Part shown: piece after piece, positions 52,501 to 58,500 of the stretch
Numbering within the stretch: position 1 is the stretch's first letter
How the letters are laid out: every line of letters starts with the position of its first letter
Assembly (NCBI GenBank): GCA_949130485.1
Contig: OX422183.1
Span: forward strand, 30,804,316-30,868,315
From: Agelas oroides
Taxonomy: Eukaryota; Porifera; Demospongiae; Agelasida; Agelasidae
Length of the DNA stretch: 64,000 nucleotides
Reading direction: 5' to 3'
The notes under the pieces: model-generated
Seen by the model: only the letters and a program-made list of their open reading frames with translations
The model's database searches: none
Told to the model about the DNA's origin: nothing
Translations under genes and position numbers: made by a program

Positions 52501-55500
52501 CAAAACTCTATCCCTACATATTTTTACACTACAGTTGCACTCTAGTGTGGAAAAGATGAAGGGATGAGGTTTGTATATTTGCCTTCACTTTTACCTCATC
52601 CCTACCTTGTTTGCATACTTTTGGCATGCCATCCCTACATCTTTTAATGTTTATCTCTTCTTGTTTCTGTAAATTATTTTTTATGTTAATCTCAGTTACA
52701 GGTATACAGTATTTCTTTCAAGTGTAACCACAACCCCAGACCGACTTGAAATGGCATTGACAGTTCAGTATAGTGGTTCCAAGCATGTAATAATTATCAC
52801 ATGACAACTGACCAGCTGCAGCACAGAAAACTGTACTGACAACTGACCATTCTAGCTTTACAGTTTACTAAAGTTGTGAGTAGGCTATTCTTTAGTGTAG
52901 CTATAAATAAGCAGCTGAATGCAGCGCCTTACCTATTTGATGTTCATAAGCCTTGCCCACAACTATGGGAAGAATCCGTGCATTATGCCTGCTGGTCAAC
53001 TCGTGATTTCGCTCGTGCACTTGTCTAGCTCCCAGACCAATGACCGTGGTCTTTGATCTGGGAACGAGACTACATTATGCGCGGGTGTCCAAAATTAGAA
53101 GATGGCAACGGACAGCAGCCGGCAGTGCTGTGAACAACTTTATCTACCTAGGTAAATTTGAAGCTATATAGACGCTGAGTGGTTGTAGAGCTCTGTGCTG
53201 TGATAAGCATCGGTTTTGTTCTAAAAATTGTTTTCGAGATATCATTTTTGAACATGCATAGTGGTCTTAACAAGAAAGAAAGAAAGAAAAAAAAAAAGAA
53301 ACAAAGAAAAAAGAAAGAAAGGAACAATACGAAAATGGCACTTTCACTACCGCACACTTGCGTTTACCTGTCTTCGGCGAGGCTTTTGGGCAACTATATG
53401 AGTCTTGCTGATCACACAGACACTCAAAGTTGTTGGCAACATATTAAGTTATTGCTAGTGTGGTTATGCATGTGGTTACATTCTTATTGGTGTTGGGCTA
53501 CACAGTGCATGTGGTCACCTTGACCACAGAGATATGTTATGTAGTGGTTACGAAGGTGAGGAGAGACTAGTCCCAAAGCCCAGATCACCTTACATAACAG
53601 TCATGATAGCAACCACTCAACACCTGAAACAGTCACCTGTTGTCTTGCTTCAAGGGTATGTATAGTCTGTGAAATGCATGCACTTGTAGTGAATCTCACA
53701 CAGAGGATCTGAGGATTGTGGAATGCTAATGTATAGTTAAGATGATTATGTGTGTAAGATAATCTGACCAGCTTCGTGTCTCTGGTGGCTTCAGTAATTA
53801 ACATCTCATAACCGCTGTCTCCTCAGCTTGCATATCTGTGACCAGGGTAAGACTCTTGAAGCATGCAGGTGACTGTTTCAGACGCAGAGTGGTTGCTATC
53901 ACGATTGTAACTAAGGTGAGCTGGAGTATTTCCCTCTCTGGTTAGTATACTACGCATGCAATTAGTCTGTCATTGCTGTGAGTTTAAAATGGTTTTTGCA
54001 GCAAAGGGATTGCATGTAGTAAGCACCGCATGCTCACAAAATCATTTTTGATGGTGTTAGGGAAAAATGAAAAGCTGGCAATCATCTCTTTCATCTCATA
54101 CAACTGAACGTGTTCAGTTACAGCTGAGGCAAGTGATCTAAAGCACTTCTCGAACAGATGTCTTATTATAACACCACACTGTTATAAATGGGGTGCTACA
54201 TTACACCCCTGTGGCACTACACCTTCCCAGTTATAAAAAAAATTCAAAGAGAAGTTTTAACAACCAGGATGGTGTAGCTAGTGCCACAGGGGTGTAGCTA
54301 AATGTAGCACTCCATTTTTAACAGTGCATGCATAACATCTAGGCCTGTTTTATAAGGGAGATGTGGTTCGTTGATTGTTCATGCATATGCCTAGTTTACG
54401 TGTTTGTGTCTGGTGGCGCCCCTGTGGGTACCCCGGCTTCACGTGTTTTACTAGGTAACGTTGGCTCGGTTTCCTCGAGCGGCTTGAGCCACACACCCCT
54501 CTAGCTCGAACCCAAACCATGATGAGTGTCCAAAAAGAAAATTCATACCGGCTGGGACGTCGCCCGGGTCAACAAGGTCCCCTACATGAGGTCAGAGGTG
54601 TGCCGAGTGTAGTTATTGCTAGCACCTCGAAGACTATGCAGGAGGTTAGAGGTGTGCCTCTTGTTGTTGATGCTAGCACCTCGAAGACTCAACAAGAAGA
54701 CACAGGTTTGTCATGCACCAGTGCCACGAACGATCCCAGATCCCAGCAGCATCGAAGACCGAACAGCATTAGCAAATGTAACCGCAAGAATTGCCTTACA
54801 TGCCCTATTTTTAAGCCTGACACAATGTTTAGAAGCAGTGTCACCGGAAAAACGTACAAAGTTATAGGCTCAGGAGACTGGTCTTGCAGCACCTCGAATG
54901 TTGTCTATTTAGTTACCTGTCAACGCTGTGGCATACAATATGTAGGAGAGACAAGTCAAGCCTTGAGGAAAAGAATGAACAACCATAGAGCCAACATTAA
55001 AAGCCTGAAGCCTCAATTTTTATACAAGCATTTTACATCTGACGGGCATAGACTCGAAGACATGTTTGTTCAGCCTATCGAAAGCATTGTAGTAGCTCCA
55101 AACGAACAAACTAGTACTTACTCAAAACGTCTAGAAAGAGAAGAGTTCTGGATTAGAGAGCTTAAGACTGTATACCCATACGGCCTGAATGACAACATTC
55201 GTGGTGTCGGGAACATCTCCAAGCAAAACGACGAACTTATAGTCTGGAAGTTTTTTAACAAGCATTCTAAAACTAGGAAGCGAAAATCAAAACGACCCAG
55301 TCGCAAGAATACAAAAAAAACCACTAACCCTCGTGATTGGCTTAAAAACAAACTTGGTGATTACAAATCCATGTGTTTTCTACATAAATACATTAGTGCA
55401 ATTTTTGGGCTTAGAAATACCTCTCTTAGGGATACCAGGACACTCGTTGAGGAACAACTCCATCTCCATACCTTTCCTACTCATCTCCTTCTGATTTTGA

Positions 55501-58500
55501 AGGATTTGATCAAATTTAGACTAGGTTCCTCTCAGCCTCAGCCTCAGCCTCCGAAACAGCATACCAAAGAGAATAACCGTAAGCATTTCTTGAAAGTAAA
55601 ATTCCATAACAAAGGCATCGAAATGATCAACTTAAGCGGGATACTCCGTTCCAGGCAAGTTAAGGACACAATCCCAGTGTTTTTTGAGCATAACGAACCC
55701 CCAACGGTTTCTTACAAATATACCAAGACTATAGGACCCTCAGTCTTCAACTTTAAAAAAGTTACAGAGAGCATTAACCTATCCAGCAACGACTGCACAA
55801 CCTGCAAATGCAGTTCATCTGCCTTTCTTTACCAGCCTTTAGGCCATGTGGTAACCGGTGACCTCAGCATCATAACCAATAGGAAACTTAGACACCTCAT
55901 TAAAAAAGGCCCTAATTTTAGAGAGCAAAATAATATCAACTGGGATCTGTGTCTGAAACTGTGCATGGAGGGAGTACACGATTATAGAAATACGTGGGCT
56001 TCTAGAGAGGGAGTAGACCCGTGCACACTCAATGAGTGGGCGGGCACGGTGAAACTCCTTATTGAAAAGAACATCAAACGTCTCAAGTCTCGGGGACATA
56101 AAACAAGAAAAAGACAAGTTTTGAAAGACACTAGGTGTAGGACAGCCCTCCGGGAACTCCACAACGAATATGTCCTGGTACCTGCAGATAAAGCTAGCAA
56201 TAACATAATCATAGTCTGTAAGAAATACTACACTGAGGTGATTAGAAACGAACTAGCTGGAAAGAGTGGGAAAGCATCTACATATGTCCACTGTAGGGAT
56301 TCTGTAGACCAGATTGTACAAAAACATTTAGCATACATGCATAGCACGAAGGTTAAAGTAGCAGAAGACATGAAGAGATTGCCTGGTTTTTACTGGATGC
56401 CTAAACTACACAAAAATCCCTATGGACATCGCTTTATAGCAGCTTCTGCCTCCTGCACAACCAAACCTTTATCTAAGCTGCTTACCCACTGTCTCCAGCT
56501 GATACTTAAACATTACAAGGAATATTGCAATGGTATAGAAAGAAGAACCGGGGTAAACTGCTTTTGGGTCATTAACAACTCCACTGAAGTGACTAACACC
56601 CTAGAAAAGTTGAGACACGCAAGAGCATTGGATAGCTTTGATTTCAGTACACTCTATACTAACATCCCCCATAGTCAGCTCAAAACACGCATGGAAGAGT
56701 TAATTAGAAATGCATACAATACCAGAGATGCCTCCCACATGGCCTTAGGAAAAGATTATGCTTACTGGACTTCCAGACCTGTAGCTAATACCCGTAACTT
56801 AACGGTGAACCAGTTAGTTGAGATGTTCAATTTCTTGATAGATAACATATACATCCAGATAGGATCAGCTGTCTACCAACAAACAATTGGCATCCCTATG
56901 GGTACTGATTGTGCTCCATTAGTTGCGGATCTATTTCTTTTCTCCTATGAATTTGAGTTTATGAAATCCCTAATCCGGACTGACCTCTCTGTAGCAGCTA
57001 AATTTAGTAATACTTGCAGATATATTGATGACTTGCTTACACTTAACAACCCTGATTTTCAAGCATGCATAGGCCAAATTTACCCCCCAGAATTAGAGCT
57101 TAAGAAAACTACAGAGAGCCATGACAGCTGTTCCTACCTGGATCTTAACATTAATGTCCTGAATGGTAAGTTTTACACAGACTTGTATGATAAGAGGGAT
57201 GCCTTCAACTTTTCAATAGTCAATTTTCCACACATGGATAGCAACATACCCTCAAAACCAGCATACGGAGTAGTAATTTCACAGTTAGTTCGATATTTGA
57301 GGATATGTTGTAATTACCAAGATTTTGTTTACAGATCTAAACTACTCACAACCAGATTACTTAGACAGGGATACGTATACCAAAAACTCTGTAGCACCTA
57401 CAAGACCTTTGTGCATCGCTACCCCAGGACTTTACAGAAGTACGGGAGGTGCCTGAAAAACATTATTACTGAATGCATTGCCATAGCTACTGTTTAACGC
57501 AGCCTGAACATGCAGTTTACTTGGCTTGGCACATTTATGCACACACAGCCTTTAAACACGCACTGTTTGCCTTACACTGTTTGCCTTGTGCCTTATTAAC
57601 AATACTTCCGGTACCTCCAGTGCCTCTGTATGCGCGCGCGCGCACGCACGCGTCGATAACACGTGACGATCAATCGCTACGTAAGACCTTCGAACGAAAG
57701 ACAGCTGCACGAAGAACAGCTGCACGAAGAGACGGTGCTTTCGAGGAGTCTCTACCGACTTTTGAATAAGGCCAGCCACCTGACTGCATTCTGTGCATGA
57801 GATAGCAGTCCCCATCTCCCGGTCACCCCAGCGCAGCTGATGAGGCCTGGTATTGGCCGAAACGCGTCCTGCGCAGTGGGTGACTTTGCATAACATCTAG
57901 GCCTGTTTTATAAGGGAGATGTGGTTCGTTGATTGTTCATGCATGCTTTAGCTAATTACCTCATCTCCAATACTGCATGTATTTTAAAACAAAGAATCAA
58001 CTAGGTCAACTACTATCAGCACTACGGAATGACAGGAATTATTTTTGCTAGCTACATTGTGTATGTTAATCATAGTACATGAATTATGCGCATGGTGGCC
58101 TGGATTTATGTAGGGCAACAAATAAGCCAGGTCTGGGGTGTATATAACACTGGGAAAAGGCTAGTTTACAGTAAACAGTGCTATTATTTCATAGTATAGG
58201 CGTCGGAAGCACATTGAGAGTGGTGGGGGGGGGTATAGTTTACAGTAAGGGCGCGCGAAAAAAGTTTAGGTCACGCCCCTGCCACACCCCTCAACATAGT
58301 TCGTACACAGTGCGCTAGCGCGAGGTCCATAAGTACTATGTACAACCAGCCATACACGCGAAAACGCAAGTTCAGCAAGCGCAAACCAAACCAAATATCC
58401 TTCGTCCAAAAATTGCAAGACAGCACAATAATCGATCGATCGACAACGTCTAGCTAGCTAGCTAATTATTATTAAATACATGACCACGCCTACTTTGAGG

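Larger units (their letters stand above)
54330..57944 (+). mobile_element. Penelope-like (Naiad-type) element with terminal direct repeats
   Basis: The segments 54330-54386 and 57888-57944 are identical (57 bp, starting GCATAACATC and ending TTCATGCAT) and flank the coding frame in direct orientation. This is the pseudo-LTR arrangement of Penelope-like elements. The left copy lacks the ribozyme part and abuts a small inverted-repeat element (54177-54326). Outer boundaries are inferred from where similarity stops; no clear target-site duplication was seen. Confidence 0.8.

Noticed and set aside
55118-56212. Minus-strand frames of 76-107 codons
   Set aside because: They are shadows of the retroelement coding frame.
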